Below, one piece after another: positions 27,533 through 35,733 of a DNA stretch of 64,000 nucleotides. Position 1 is the stretch's first letter. Every line of letters starts with the position of its first letter. The notes under the pieces were generated by a model that made no database searches, was not told where the DNA came from, and worked only from the letters and a program-made list of their open reading frames with translations. Made by a program: the position numbers and the translations under genes. This stretch comes from Flavobacteriaceae bacterium (GTDB lineage: Bacteria > Bacteroidota > Bacteroidia > Flavobacteriales > Flavobacteriaceae). The DNA lies in NCBI GenBank assembly GCA_947453195.1, contig CANGFO010000001.1:62001-126000 (forward strand), read 5' to 3'.

Positions 27533-28474
27533 ATGAAGATGGATTTATACATATCGCAATTACTATATCGGTACCAATGTGTTACCGTTCCTGGATTTGG
27601 TGCTTTTTTAACCGAAATCCAATCGGCACAATTAAATGAGTCGTCGCATTCTTTTTATCCGCCAAAAAAATTGGTTTCTTTTAATTCGTATTTAAAAAAT
27701 AACGACGGATTATTAGCTAATCATATGGCGCAATCTGAAAAGATTAGTTACGATGCTGCGGTATCAATTATTGAAAATCAAGTGGTAAATTGGAAATCTA
27801 AACTTCAAGATTTAGATACCATTACACTAAAAAATATTGGAGAATTTTCTCTGAACACCGAAAAAAGCCTTGTTTTTACTCCATTCGATTCAGTAAATTA
27901 CTTAACTGAATCTTTCGGTTTAACTACGTATGTTTCTCCTGCTATTAAAAGAGAGGTGTTACAACAAGTAGCTCAAATACAAGAAGAAACCGAAGTGGTT
28001 CAACTTATTCCTGAATCGCGTTCCAATCCGTTCTTGAAATATGCTGCTATTTTTGTAATTAGCGCCGGATTATTAAGTGCTGGTGGAGTGTTAGGAAATA
28101 ACTATTACCAACAAAAAATTCAAGAAGAAACTTTAGCAGTACAAACTAAAGTGCAAAAGCAAGTAGAGCAAAAAATTCAAGAGGCTACTTTTGTAATTTC
28201 AAACCCAATTCCTGCTGTAACTTTAACAGTGAACAATGCTAAAATGCCTTACCACATTGTGGCAGGTGCCTTTCTTAGTGAAGAAAATGCCGATAAAATG
28301 TATGATGAGCTTGTTCATTTAGGTTATCCTGCAAAACGAATTCGCAAAAATGAACACGGACTGTTTCCGGTTATTTATAAGAGTTATGCTTCTTATTCTG
28401 AAGCGCAAACTGAAATGCAACGGATTAAAAAATCACACAACCCAGAAGCTTGGGTGCTGATTGAAGAACTATAA
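27533..28474 (+). CDS. HU-like/SPOR-domain membrane protein
   Basis: A 313-residue protein in three parts. Residues about 1-145 resemble the duplicated HU-CCDC81 bacterial-type domain (VPGFGAFLTEI, SYDAAVSIIENQVVNWKSKL, LKNIGEFSLN). A single membrane helix follows at about 172-190 (YAAIFVISAGLLSAGGVLG). A coiled-coil-like linker leads to a C-terminal SPOR domain (YHIVAGAFLSEENADKMYDE) that should bind denuded peptidoglycan. The track starts at a GTG; the ATG at 27533 is preferred. The layout would place an HU-like domain in the cytoplasm and SPOR in the periplasm. It ends with a strong terminator. Confidence 0.85.
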   Translation: MKMDLYISQLLYRYQCVTVPGFGAFLTEIQSAQLNESSHSFYPPKKLVSFNSYLKNNDGLLANHMAQSEKISYDAAVSIIENQVVNWKSKLQDLDTITLKNIGEFSLNTEKSLVFTPFDSVNYLTESFGLTTYVSPAIKREVLQQVAQIQEETEVVQLIPESRSNPFLKYAAIFVISAGLLSAGGVLGNNYYQQKIQEETLAVQTKVQKQVEQKIQEATFVISNPIPAVTLTVNNAKMPYHIVAGAFLSEENADKMYDELVHLGYPAKRIRKNEHGLFPVIYKSYASYSEAQTEMQRIKKSHNPEAWVLIEEL

Positions 28475-28475
28475 T

Positions 28476-28501
28476 AAAATCCCGAGAAATCGGGATTTTT
28501 T
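28476..28501 (+). terminator. Intrinsic terminator after SPOR gene
   Basis: Perfect 10-bp stem AAAATCCCGA/TCGGGATTTT capped by a GAAA tetraloop, followed by TTG and more T. It begins 1 base after the stop codon. Confidence 0.9.
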
Positions 28502-28557
28502 GTTTTTATTCATTTCTAATAATGAGCTGCAGGAATTTTTAGCTTGATGTTTTATTA

Positions 28558-28580
28558 GAGATTCCTTCGGAATGACAAAC
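28558..28580. repeat. Short dispersed palindromic repeat, TTCGG type
   Basis: GAGATTCCTTCGGAATGACAAAC, containing the palindrome ATTCC-TTC-GGAAT. It resembles a second copy at 58608-58628 and ends in the AATGACAAA shared with the GCGAGGAACGAAGCAA family. It sits alone in the gap between the SPOR and thioesterase genes. Confidence 0.55.
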
Positions 28581-28620
28581 TAGGTGTTGATTTTTTAAAA
28601 CCTACTATCATTAAAATAAA

Positions 28621-28628
28621 TACCTTTG
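28621..28628 (+). promoter_or_regulatory. -7 box of thioesterase promoter
   Basis: TACCTTTG, an exact TAnnTTTG match, 14 bases before the thioesterase ATG. The nearest upstream TTG is 31 bases away. Confidence 0.45.
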
Positions 28629-28642
28629 TAAAAAATTTAATT

Positions 28643-29152
28643 ATGACTCCAAAGCATCCTATAGATTCCTTAACCATACTTACCGATATGGTATTGCCTG
28701 GTGAAACCAATCCTTTAAACAACCTTTTTGGAGGAGAATTATTGGCTCGAATGGACCGTGCTGCAAGTATTGCTGCCCGAAGACATTCTAGAAGAATTGT
28801 AGTGACTGCTTCGGTAAATCATGTTGCTTTTAACCGCACCATTCCTTTAGGAAGTGTTGTGACCATAGAAGCTAAGGTTTCTCGCGCATTTACATCCTCT
28901 ATGGAGATCTTTTTGGATGTATGGATAGAAGATAGAGAATCGGGGAATAAAATGAAGGCAAATGAAGCTATTTACACTTTTGTAGCTGTTGATGAATCGG
29001 GGAATCCGGTTTCGGTGCCGCCATTAGATCCACAAACAGATGAAGAAAAATCCCGCTTTGATGCCGCTTTACGAAGAAAACAATTGAGCTTAGTTCTTGC
29101 CGGAAAAATGAGTCCGCACGATGCCACCGAATTGAAAGCATTGTTTGTTTAA
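28643..29152 (+). CDS. Acyl-CoA thioesterase (hotdog fold, YciA-like)
   Basis: A 169-residue hotdog-fold thioesterase. The NNLFGGELLARMDRAAS segment holds the catalytic-aspartate region of the YciA/acyl-CoA hydrolase subfamily, with VNHVAFNRTIPLG following. The C-terminal part has a DxxTxEEK-like tail (PQTDEEKSRF). It hydrolyses acyl-CoA to free acid and CoA; chain length is unknown. It is monocistronic and shares its terminator with the convergent EnvC-like gene. Confidence 0.92.
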   Translation: MTPKHPIDSLTILTDMVLPGETNPLNNLFGGELLARMDRAASIAARRHSRRIVVTASVNHVAFNRTIPLGSVVTIEAKVSRAFTSSMEIFLDVWIEDRESGNKMKANEAIYTFVAVDESGNPVSVPPLDPQTDEEKSRFDAALRRKQLSLVLAGKMSPHDATELKALFV

Positions 29153-29198
29153 ATAAAAAAGGTCCTAAAAAGTAAAACTCTTTGGACCTTTTTTATTT
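29151..29198. terminator. Large bidirectional terminator
   Basis: Perfect 15-bp inverted repeat AAATAAAAAAGGTCC/GGACCTTTTTTATTT with an 18-base loop. The A/T-rich stem ends supply the U-run on either strand. Confidence 0.85.
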
Positions 29199-29208
29199 GA
29201 TTTCTATT

Positions 29209-30462
29209 TTATCGTTTCAACCAATTCATTGGATTTACGAATGAAGCATTTTGTGAAATGGTAAACTTTAAGATGGTCTTCCCTTCCGCATTGGTTCTAA
29301 TTTTACCAATACTTTGTTTAGCAGCAACTTTGTCTCCAGCGCTAACATTTACCGAACTTAAGTTTTGGTATACCGTAAAGAAATCTCCGTGTTGCACACA
29401 CACTAATTTGGTTAATGGAGAGGTAATAATTACTTTAGTCACTTCACCTCCAAAAACGGCGCGAGCACTTGCTCCAGCTTCTGTAGTGATTTCTACTCCA
29501 CTATTATGAATCGTAAGTGTTTTATATACTGGGTGCGGTTGATCTCCAAAACCTAAGGTAATAGCTCCTTTTTCTACCGGCCAATTCAAACTTCCTTTGT
29601 TGGCCTTAAAGTTATTGGAAATCAATTGCCCTTCTGGCGTAAGCATAATCTTGGTTGACTCTTCTATCTTTTTAGTTTCGGCAGCAGTTGTCGTTTTAGG
29701 ATTGGCTTTAACTTTTGCAGCAGCAGCTTTTTTATTGGCTTCTGCAATTGCATCACGAATCATTTTTTGAATCTGTGCATCAATTTTTCTAGACTCTTGT
29801 TGCTTTTTCTTGATTTCGGTAATGATTTGTTTTTTGTCTTTTTTCAAGCTATTTGCAATTTTTTCTTGCTCTTGTTTCTCTTTTTCAAGATCTGCACGTT
29901 GCTTTTCTTGCTCAGCTAATAGCTTTTCTTTTTCGGTTTTTTGACCGCTTAATTTTGCATTATGCTCTGACAATTGAACCGATTTATCTTTAATTTCATT
30001 CCCTTGCATTTTTCTATAGCTGGAATATTGCTTCATGTATTGCAATCTTTTATAGGCTTGCAAAAAGTTCTGAGAGGATAATAAAAACATGGCTCGGCTT
30101 TGCTGCGAACGACTTTTATACGATTTGACAATCATCTCGGCATAATCTTCTTTTAGAATAACTAAGTCTTTTTTTAACTTATTAATTTCAACCTGATTAA
30201 TATACATGTTGTTGCTCAGCAACTTGGCTTGCTTCTCGGTGGTGTAGATTAATTTTTGTTTTAAACCAATTTTTTCCTTTTGAATTTGCAAAAGTTTGGT
30301 CACCGATTTTTCTTTGCCTCGCACCTCTAGAAGCATGCGTTCTTTTTCTTGAATTTCTTGCTGAATTTTATTTTTTCTTTGCTCTAATTCTTCTTGCGTT
30401 AATTGACCCCAAGCCAATGAAGTTAAGAAGATGAAAAATAAAGTGGCTATTTTGTTTTGCAT
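29209..30462 (-). CDS. EnvC-like murein hydrolase activator with degenerate LytM (M23) domain
   Basis: A 417-residue periplasmic protein: signal peptide (ending about AWGQ), a long coiled coil (about 20-260, rich in E/K/Q), a linker, then an M23/LytM fold at about 290-417. The zinc-site motifs are degenerate. The H-x-G-V-D site reads IHNSGVEI, so the ligands are shifted or replaced by N and E. The YxHL region reads VYQNLSS, and the final LHFEI reads LKFTI. This matches EnvC/NlpD-type proteins, which activate amidases rather than cut peptidoglycan. It is the last gene of the envelope operon. No partner amidase is in the window. Confidence 0.9.
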   Translation of the reverse strand: MQNKIATLFFIFLTSLAWGQLTQEELEQRKNKIQQEIQEKERMLLEVRGKEKSVTKLLQIQKEKIGLKQKLIYTTEKQAKLLSNNMYINQVEINKLKKDLVILKEDYAEMIVKSYKSRSQQSRAMFLLSSQNFLQAYKRLQYMKQYSSYRKMQGNEIKDKSVQLSEHNAKLSGQKTEKEKLLAEQEKQRADLEKEKQEQEKIANSLKKDKKQIITEIKKKQQESRKIDAQIQKMIRDAIAEANKKAAAAKVKANPKTTTAAETKKIEESTKIMLTPEGQLISNNFKANKGSLNWPVEKGAITLGFGDQPHPVYKTLTIHNSGVEITTEAGASARAVFGGEVTKVIITSPLTKLVCVQHGDFFTVYQNLSSVNVSAGDKVAAKQSIGKIRTNAEGKTILKFTISQNASFVNPMNWLKR

Positions 30463-30467
30463 AACTA

Positions 30468-31241
30468 TTAGATCTTTTCTATGAATATTCTTTCGTATCC
30501 TTCGGGCACGTTGTAAGGGAAAGTAAGTTCTTCGTTAAAGGAAATGTTCTTGTATTCAATATTGATGTTGGTTTTACTCTCTTTTTGTCGGGCATCAATT
30601 GCCAAAGATAATGGTAAAATCATTGAGTCGTATCTTTTATAATCGGGATATTCTATTTGCAACGTTCTCTCTTGCAACGTTTGATTAATTTCTTGTTTTT
30701 TTACCAAATAATTATCGCTTTCAAAATAAAACGATTTATTGGTGTTGCTATCCGGATTGGATTGTAATTTGTATAATTTTTCGATAATTGTAGCTGCGTA
30801 TTTTCCGGCATGTAAATCATCAATCGTTTTTCCTAAAAACATATTTTGCAGCTTTTGATAATCTAAATCAGTGCCTATCCATTTGCTTAATAACGTGTAA
30901 TCTCCCTCAAAATATTTATTTCCAATCTTATCATAATACTGAACAGAATTAGGCGTAATCAACGCTTTTGCCATAGTAATTCCTAAAACACGAACACTAA
31001 TTAAAATCTTTTCATTCTTTTTAATCCGGATTTCGGCTTGTACATTTTGAGATTGTTTTTCATCTTCATAATGAGCGCTTGCCTTAATATACAATGTAGA
31101 AAAGTCAATTTTATTGTTATCGTAGCTTGAAATAATCTTGTCGGCAGACAAAGAAGAACTTGCTTGTCCTTCTGCCAAAACCGCTTTGGTTTTGCAGGAT
31201 GCCAATACAAGTAATAGCACAAGCGCTAAATATTTTTTCAT
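30468..31241 (-). CDS. DUF4292 lipoprotein
   Basis: A 257-residue lipoprotein with a lipobox cysteine at about residue 16 (LVLASCKTK). The mature part has beta-rich pairs such as AEIRIKKNEKILISVRVLGI and IVEKLYKLQ typical of the Bacteroidota DUF4292 family, possibly LolA/LolB-like in fold. The role is not established. It begins 4 bases after the TPR gene stop, within an operon of envelope functions, so an outer-membrane assembly role is a reasonable guess. Confidence 0.85.
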   Translation of the reverse strand: MKKYLALVLLLVLASCKTKAVLAEGQASSSLSADKIISSYDNNKIDFSTLYIKASAHYEDEKQSQNVQAEIRIKKNEKILISVRVLGITMAKALITPNSVQYYDKIGNKYFEGDYTLLSKWIGTDLDYQKLQNMFLGKTIDDLHAGKYAATIIEKLYKLQSNPDSNTNKSFYFESDNYLVKKQEINQTLQERTLQIEYPDYKRYDSMILPLSLAIDARQKESKTNINIEYKNISFNEELTFPYNVPEGYERIFIEKI

Positions 31242-31245
31242 TTTA

Positions 31246-32607
31246 TTATTTGTGTTGTAATTTTTGTTTTTCTATTAAAGCGTTTGCTTTTACAAAATAA
31301 GCATCTTTCTTTTTAAAATCGCCCAATCCGTTATAGGCCTCCCCAAGTTGAAGATTGAAATTAATTTCCAAATTTGGATCGTCAATAATAAAATCAATCC
31401 CCGATTCTAAACTTGCAATTGCTTTTTTGTAATTTTTCAATTGGTTGTTGGCCAATCCATTATAATAATACAATTGAGGCTGCGACGGAAACAATTGCAT
31501 TTGCTCTTCTGAAGCAGTTTCTAATACATCAAATTGAAAATTCTCAGTATACGCTTGCATTAATAACAATAGGGTTTCCATATCGTCATTAGTAGATTTT
31601 AAATGCATTTCATAAAAGTGAATGGCTCTAGCCCAATCTTTTTTGGATTGATAAAACTTACCTATTTCTTTGGACACTTTTACTTCTTTGTCCTTGCTAA
31701 AATACCCAATGGCATGATCTAAATCTTTATCAAACTGAGGATTATTTTTGGTGAATATTAAAAATTCATTCAATATTCGGTGTTTTAATTTAGTGTCAAT
31801 CTTTTCACTTGCCAAAACAATATTCATAGCATTAACGGCTTTTACACCGTCGTTATTGTTCAAATGAAATTTAAATAAACTCACTTGGGCCCAATCGGAA
31901 GTTGGGATTTCTTTTTCTAATTGTTGTGCAACTTCTAATGCTTTATCTTCTTGATTGCTTTTAGAATACAGAAAAATCAATGAAATATAATTGGATTCTT
32001 CTTTTGGAAATTGTTTGATTTTACTAATCAAATTGGCTTTTTCTGCTCCTTGGTATTTGGCGTCTTGCAAAATTTGCGCTTTATACAATTCTCTTTTATC
32101 AGATTTTCCAACCGTTTCATTAAGTTCGTTGATTAAATCGAGCGCTTTGTCAAACTGCTGCGTATTCATATACAACGAAACCAAATCTTCTCGATAATCG
32201 GCTTTAAACTCGACCAATTTTTGAACGATACTAATCGCTTGATTGTAATCGTGGGTATCATAACATACATCGTACATTCCTACCCAAGCCCAACGATTTT
32301 TAGGGTCTATTTTGGTAACTTTTTCAAAATTATCGTAAGCCTCTTTATATTTTTTTTGAGACAAATAATTTTTTCCCAATTCAAAATAAACGACACCATT
32401 TTCTGGCTGAAGCGTCTGGCATTTTTCTAAAGATTCAATTGCTCTATCATAGTTTTCCATTCCTTTTTGCTTCAACGATTCGAAAAAAGAATCTTCAAAT
32501 TTATTTTCCGCCAATGCCAAAGTATCCTTTGGCTCTTCTTGAGCAAAAAGATAAATAGGCGCAAAAAACATTGCGATTAGAAAAGGAAATAAAGCTGTTT
32601 TTTTCAT
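31246..32607 (-). CDS. Tetratricopeptide-repeat protein
   Basis: A 453-residue exported protein with a signal peptide (ending about LFAQ). TPR-like helical pairs are visible throughout (for example VYFELGKNYLSQKKYKEAYDNFEK, WVGMYDVCYDTHDYNQAI, YYYNGLANNQLKNYKKAIA). TPRs mediate protein contacts, so it is probably a periplasmic or outer-membrane scaffold. It abuts the nucleotidyltransferase gene (0 bases) and the DUF4292 gene (4 bases). Partners are unknown. Confidence 0.88.
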   Translation of the reverse strand: MKKTALFPFLIAMFFAPIYLFAQEEPKDTLALAENKFEDSFFESLKQKGMENYDRAIESLEKCQTLQPENGVVYFELGKNYLSQKKYKEAYDNFEKVTKIDPKNRWAWVGMYDVCYDTHDYNQAISIVQKLVEFKADYREDLVSLYMNTQQFDKALDLINELNETVGKSDKRELYKAQILQDAKYQGAEKANLISKIKQFPKEESNYISLIFLYSKSNQEDKALEVAQQLEKEIPTSDWAQVSLFKFHLNNNDGVKAVNAMNIVLASEKIDTKLKHRILNEFLIFTKNNPQFDKDLDHAIGYFSKDKEVKVSKEIGKFYQSKKDWARAIHFYEMHLKSTNDDMETLLLLMQAYTENFQFDVLETASEEQMQLFPSQPQLYYYNGLANNQLKNYKKAIASLESGIDFIIDDPNLEINFNLQLGEAYNGLGDFKKKDAYFVKANALIEKQKLQHK

Positions 32608-33618
32608 TTATTCTAATACCGAATAATCTCCTATACTGATACTTGTAAATTTGCCATCAAAACTTGCATGATTCCCAATCATAGCATTATCCAAATGGGC
32701 ATTTTTTATATGTGAATGCGTTTGAATCAAACTGTTTTTTATGGTACTATCACTTACATGACATCCGTCTCCTAACGATACATTAGGGCCAATAGTTGCA
32801 TTGATTAATACCACATTTTTTCCGATATAACACGGCGGAATAATGGTCGAATTTTCTTGTTTGACATCATAATCAATCAGGTGGATTCCGTCGTTATGTA
32901 AAAAGTTCAACATTTTATTGTTGGTGTCAACTGTAACATCTTTGTTTCCGCAATCCATCCATTCATCTACTTCCCCGGGAACAAATTTCATTCCTTTTGC
33001 CATCATTTGTTTAATACCATCATTAATTTGGTATTCTCCTCCGTGAACAATGTTGTTGTCCAATACTAATTGCAATTCATTTTTTAAAACGGCAACATCT
33101 TTAAAATAGTAAATTCCGATAACAGCGAGATCCGAAACAAACTCTTTTGGCTTTTCAACCAATTCGATAATTTCGTTTTTTTCATTCAAATTAATTACCC
33201 CAAAAGCTTCTGGCTGATCCACTTGTTTTACCCAAATTACACTATCGGCAGTTTTATCTATATCAAAATCGGCACGAATTAAAGTATCAGCATATGCAAT
33301 AACCACAGGACCACTCAAAGATTCTTTAGCACACATAATGGCGTGACCAGTTCCTAAGGCTTCATTTTGATAATAGATTGTTCCTTGAGCGCCCAGTTTT
33401 TGAGCAATTGCTACTAATTCTTCTTCTACTTTTGCCCCAAAACTTTCGTGTATAATAAAGGCTACTTCATCAATATCTTGATTTAATACACCGGCTATAT
33501 CTTCTACCAATCGGTGTACAATTGGTTTTCCGGCAATTGGAATAAGTGGCTTTGGAATGGTTAATGTGTGTGGTCTTAATCTTGATCCACGACCTGCCAT
33601 TGGTACTATTATTTTCAT
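32608..33618 (-). CDS. Sugar-phosphate nucleotidyltransferase with left-handed beta-helix
   Basis: A 336-residue enzyme activating a sugar-1-phosphate to an NDP-sugar. The N-terminus has the signature MAGRGSRLRPHTLTIPKPLI (GxGxRLRPxTxxxPKP). The C-terminal ~90 residues show hexapeptide-repeat-like sequence (IGKNVVLINATIGPNVSLGDG) of a left-handed parallel beta-helix. Glucose-1-phosphate thymidylyltransferase-like activity is likely, but the nucleotide and sugar cannot be fixed. The neighbouring dut and flippase genes suggest a role in envelope glycans. Confidence 0.9.
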   Translation of the reverse strand: MKIIVPMAGRGSRLRPHTLTIPKPLIPIAGKPIVHRLVEDIAGVLNQDIDEVAFIIHESFGAKVEEELVAIAQKLGAQGTIYYQNEALGTGHAIMCAKESLSGPVVIAYADTLIRADFDIDKTADSVIWVKQVDQPEAFGVINLNEKNEIIELVEKPKEFVSDLAVIGIYYFKDVAVLKNELQLVLDNNIVHGGEYQINDGIKQMMAKGMKFVPGEVDEWMDCGNKDVTVDTNNKMLNFLHNDGIHLIDYDVKQENSTIIPPCYIGKNVVLINATIGPNVSLGDGCHVSDSTIKNSLIQTHSHIKNAHLDNAMIGNHASFDGKFTSISIGDYSVLE

Positions 33619-33621
33619 TTT

Positions 33622-33661
33622 ATTGTAATTGCGAGGAACGAAGCAAGCCCATCCTCAAATT
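33622..33661. repeat. Dispersed repeat copy filling dut-nucleotidyltransferase spacer
   Basis: Core ATTGCGAGGAACGAAGCAA (33628-33646) followed by GCCCATCCTC. It occupies most of the 51-base gap and matches the copy at 34111-34146 at nearly every core position. Confidence 0.75.
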
Positions 33662-33669
33662 AATTTACT

Positions 33670-34104
33670 TTATTTTACTCCTGTACTTCCAAAACCCCCT
33701 TCACCTCTAGAGGTTTCAGACAATTCTTGAACTTCAATCCATTCGGCTCTTTCGTGTTTGGCGATGATTAACTGTGCAATTCGTTCGCCATTTTCAATCA
33801 CAAAATCCTCATTAGATAAATTTACTAAAATTACGCCAATTTCACCACGATAATCGGCATCAACTGTTCCTGGAGAATTTAATACGGTGATCCCTTTTTT
33901 GGCTGCCAATCCGCTTCTTGGGCGAACTTGTGCTTCATAACCAATTGGAAGTTCAATAAAAAGTCCTGTTTTTACAATGGTTCTTTCTAACGATTTAAGC
34001 GTAATTGGTTCTGAAATATTAGCGCGCAAATCCATTCCTGCCGATGCGATGGTCTCGTAATTTGGCAATTCATGTTGCGATTTATTGATGATTTTAATGG
34101 TCAT
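33670..34104 (-). CDS. dut: dUTP diphosphatase
   Basis: Hydrolyses dUTP to dUMP, keeping uracil out of DNA. All five motifs of the trimeric dUTPase are present in order: [42 protein letters not shown] and the C-terminal [10 protein letters not shown]. Length is 144 residues. Both flanking spacers in this operon contain a dispersed repeat. Confidence 0.97.
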   Translation of the reverse strand: MTIKIINKSQHELPNYETIASAGMDLRANISEPITLKSLERTIVKTGLFIELPIGYEAQVRPRSGLAAKKGITVLNSPGTVDADYRGEIGVILVNLSNEDFVIENGERIAQLIIAKHERAEWIEVQELSETSRGEGGFGSTGVK

Positions 34105-34110
34105 TATTTA

Positions 34111-34146
34111 GTCATTGCGAGAAACGAAGCAATCTCATCCCTCTGA
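34111..34146. repeat. Dispersed repeat copy filling flippase-dut spacer
   Basis: GTCATTGCGAGAAACGAAGCAATCTCATCCCTCTGA fills the 43-base gap between the flippase stop and the dut start. This is the fullest copy in the window and the reference for the others. Confidence 0.8.
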
Positions 34147-34147
34147 T

Positions 34148-35632
34148 TTATTTTTTTCTTTTAATGATTCTTAATAAAGTTTCTTTTTCGCTGTAATAAA
34201 TGAAATATAAAAACACGAAAAGGATTCCGATTTTAATAAAATAATTTTCTCTTATGTACGGAATGTAAAACGAAATGGCTGAGAACAAAATACTCAAAGT
34301 TAGGTATCCAAAAATTCGTACTCGATCATAAGGAATTGGATATTTATTTCTGCCTAAATAATAAGACAAGGCCATCATACTTCCATAAGCTGCAATAGTT
34401 GCAATTGCCGAGCCATAATAACCGCCGAAAGGTCCTTTTAAAGGGATTAAAAGATAATTTAGTGCTAAGGTTACGGCAGCACCAACTAATGAGATATAGG
34501 CGCCTATTTTCGTTTTGTTTGTCAATTTATACCAAACCGATAAATTGGTATAGATTCCTAAAAAGAAATTGGCAAAAACAATCAGCGGAACTACTTTCAT
34601 TGCCGACCAATAGGTTTCGTTATCCAATAAAATTATTTTTAACAAATCGGCAAAAACAATTACACTTAAAGATATAAATGAGCCAAATATCACAAAATAT
34701 TTGGTTATGGTAGCATAGGTTTTTGGGGCATTTTCATTATTAGCATGGCTAAAGAAAAACGGTTCTATTCCTAGAGTATAGGCAGTTCTAAATAATACCA
34801 TGAACAACCCCAATTTATAACATGCGGAATAAGCCCCAACTTCCGATTTGGCAATATTGGGTGGTAATAATTTCCCTAATAGGATTTTATCAAAATGTTC
34901 GTTGATGGCAAAGGCTAATCCTGCAATTAGTATTGGAAGTCCATATTGCATCATGCGCTTCCATAATTCGGGATCCAACTTCCAATTTATTTTAAAATAA
35001 TCGGGGGATAAAGCAACAAATGTGATTAGACTAGAAATTAAGTTTGCCAGAAAAATATAGCCTACTTGAAAATCTTCTACATAAATGGAAGCAAAAATGC
35101 CGTTTGGATCTGACGCTGCACTATTTGGCAAAGCCAATAAAAAGAAGAAGTTCAAACCTAAATTAATAACTACATTACCAATTTTAATTGCGGCATAACG
35201 CATAGGTCTTTGGTTCGCTCTTAACTTTGAAAACGGAATCACAACCAAAGCATCTAATACTAATATCCAAATGGAATAGGTGATGTATTGCACTTCGACA
35301 TTAGCATAATTAGCAAGGGTATTTCTAAATAATAAAGCGACTATAAGAAATGCTAAAGAGCTCCAGAAAATTGAAATGGTTGAAGTAGCAATTACTTTTT
35401 TCTTGTCGTCTTCAGAATTGTAAAACCGGAAGAAAGCAGTTTCTAAACCATAAGATAATATCACATTAAAAAATACCATCCAAGATAATACCGTGGTCAA
35501 ATCGGCATAGTCTGCTCGGTTTGGAAGCACATTGGTGTAAAGTCGAACCAAAAAGAAGCTAAGCATTCTTGGCAACACCATTGCCAAACCATAAATTGCA
35601 GTTTGTTTGAATAAGTTTTTATATAAACTCAA
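34148..35632 (-). CDS. Polysaccharide/lipid-linked oligosaccharide flippase (MOP/Wzx-like)
   Basis: A 494-residue polytopic protein with about 12-14 membrane helices, typical of the Wzx/MurJ-like MOP exporter superfamily that flips lipid-linked sugars. FVALSPDYFKI and the AINEHFDKILLGKLLPPN segment (charged residues within helices) are characteristic. The ORF track starts at 35698, but that ATG lies inside the atp operon terminator. The TTG at 35632 gives the expected N-terminus (MSLYKNLFKQTAIYGLAMVL) and lies just after a -7 box, so it is chosen. The exact lipid-linked substrate is unknown. Confidence 0.88.
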   Translation of the reverse strand: MSLYKNLFKQTAIYGLAMVLPRMLSFFLVRLYTNVLPNRADYADLTTVLSWMVFFNVILSYGLETAFFRFYNSEDDKKKVIATSTISIFWSSLAFLIVALLFRNTLANYANVEVQYITYSIWILVLDALVVIPFSKLRANQRPMRYAAIKIGNVVINLGLNFFFLLALPNSAASDPNGIFASIYVEDFQVGYIFLANLISSLITFVALSPDYFKINWKLDPELWKRMMQYGLPILIAGLAFAINEHFDKILLGKLLPPNIAKSEVGAYSACYKLGLFMVLFRTAYTLGIEPFFFSHANNENAPKTYATITKYFVIFGSFISLSVIVFADLLKIILLDNETYWSAMKVVPLIVFANFFLGIYTNLSVWYKLTNKTKIGAYISLVGAAVTLALNYLLIPLKGPFGGYYGSAIATIAAYGSMMALSYYLGRNKYPIPYDRVRIFGYLTLSILFSAISFYIPYIRENYFIKIGILFVFLYFIYYSEKETLLRIIKRKK

Positions 35633-35654
35633 TGTAATTATCTTTAATGATAAA

Positions 35655-35662
35655 CAAAAATA
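35655..35662 (-). promoter_or_regulatory. -7 box of flippase-dut operon promoter
   Basis: TATTTTTG on the minus strand, an exact TAnnTTTG match, 22 bases before the TTG start of the flippase gene. The upstream atp terminator makes this the likely start of the envelope operon. Confidence 0.5.
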
Positions 35663-35677
35663 GTTATAATATCGATG

Positions 35678-35712
35678 TAATAAAAAAAGAGCCAACAAAT
35701 GTTGACTCTTTT
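35678..35712 (-). terminator. atp operon terminator
   Basis: AAAAGAG-C-CAAC / GTTG-A-CTCTTTT stem with one mismatch and loop AAAT; on the minus strand it is followed by TTTTTTTATT. It lies 22 bases after the atpG stop. Confidence 0.85.
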
Positions 35713-35733
35713 ATGATTTTATTAATACTTAAA

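Noticed and set aside
34399-34677. 92-aa plus-strand ORF inside the flippase gene
   Set aside because: Antisense shadow with no start context or domain.
35633-35698. Longer flippase start at ATG 35698
   Set aside because: It lies in the atp terminator and upstream of the likely promoter.
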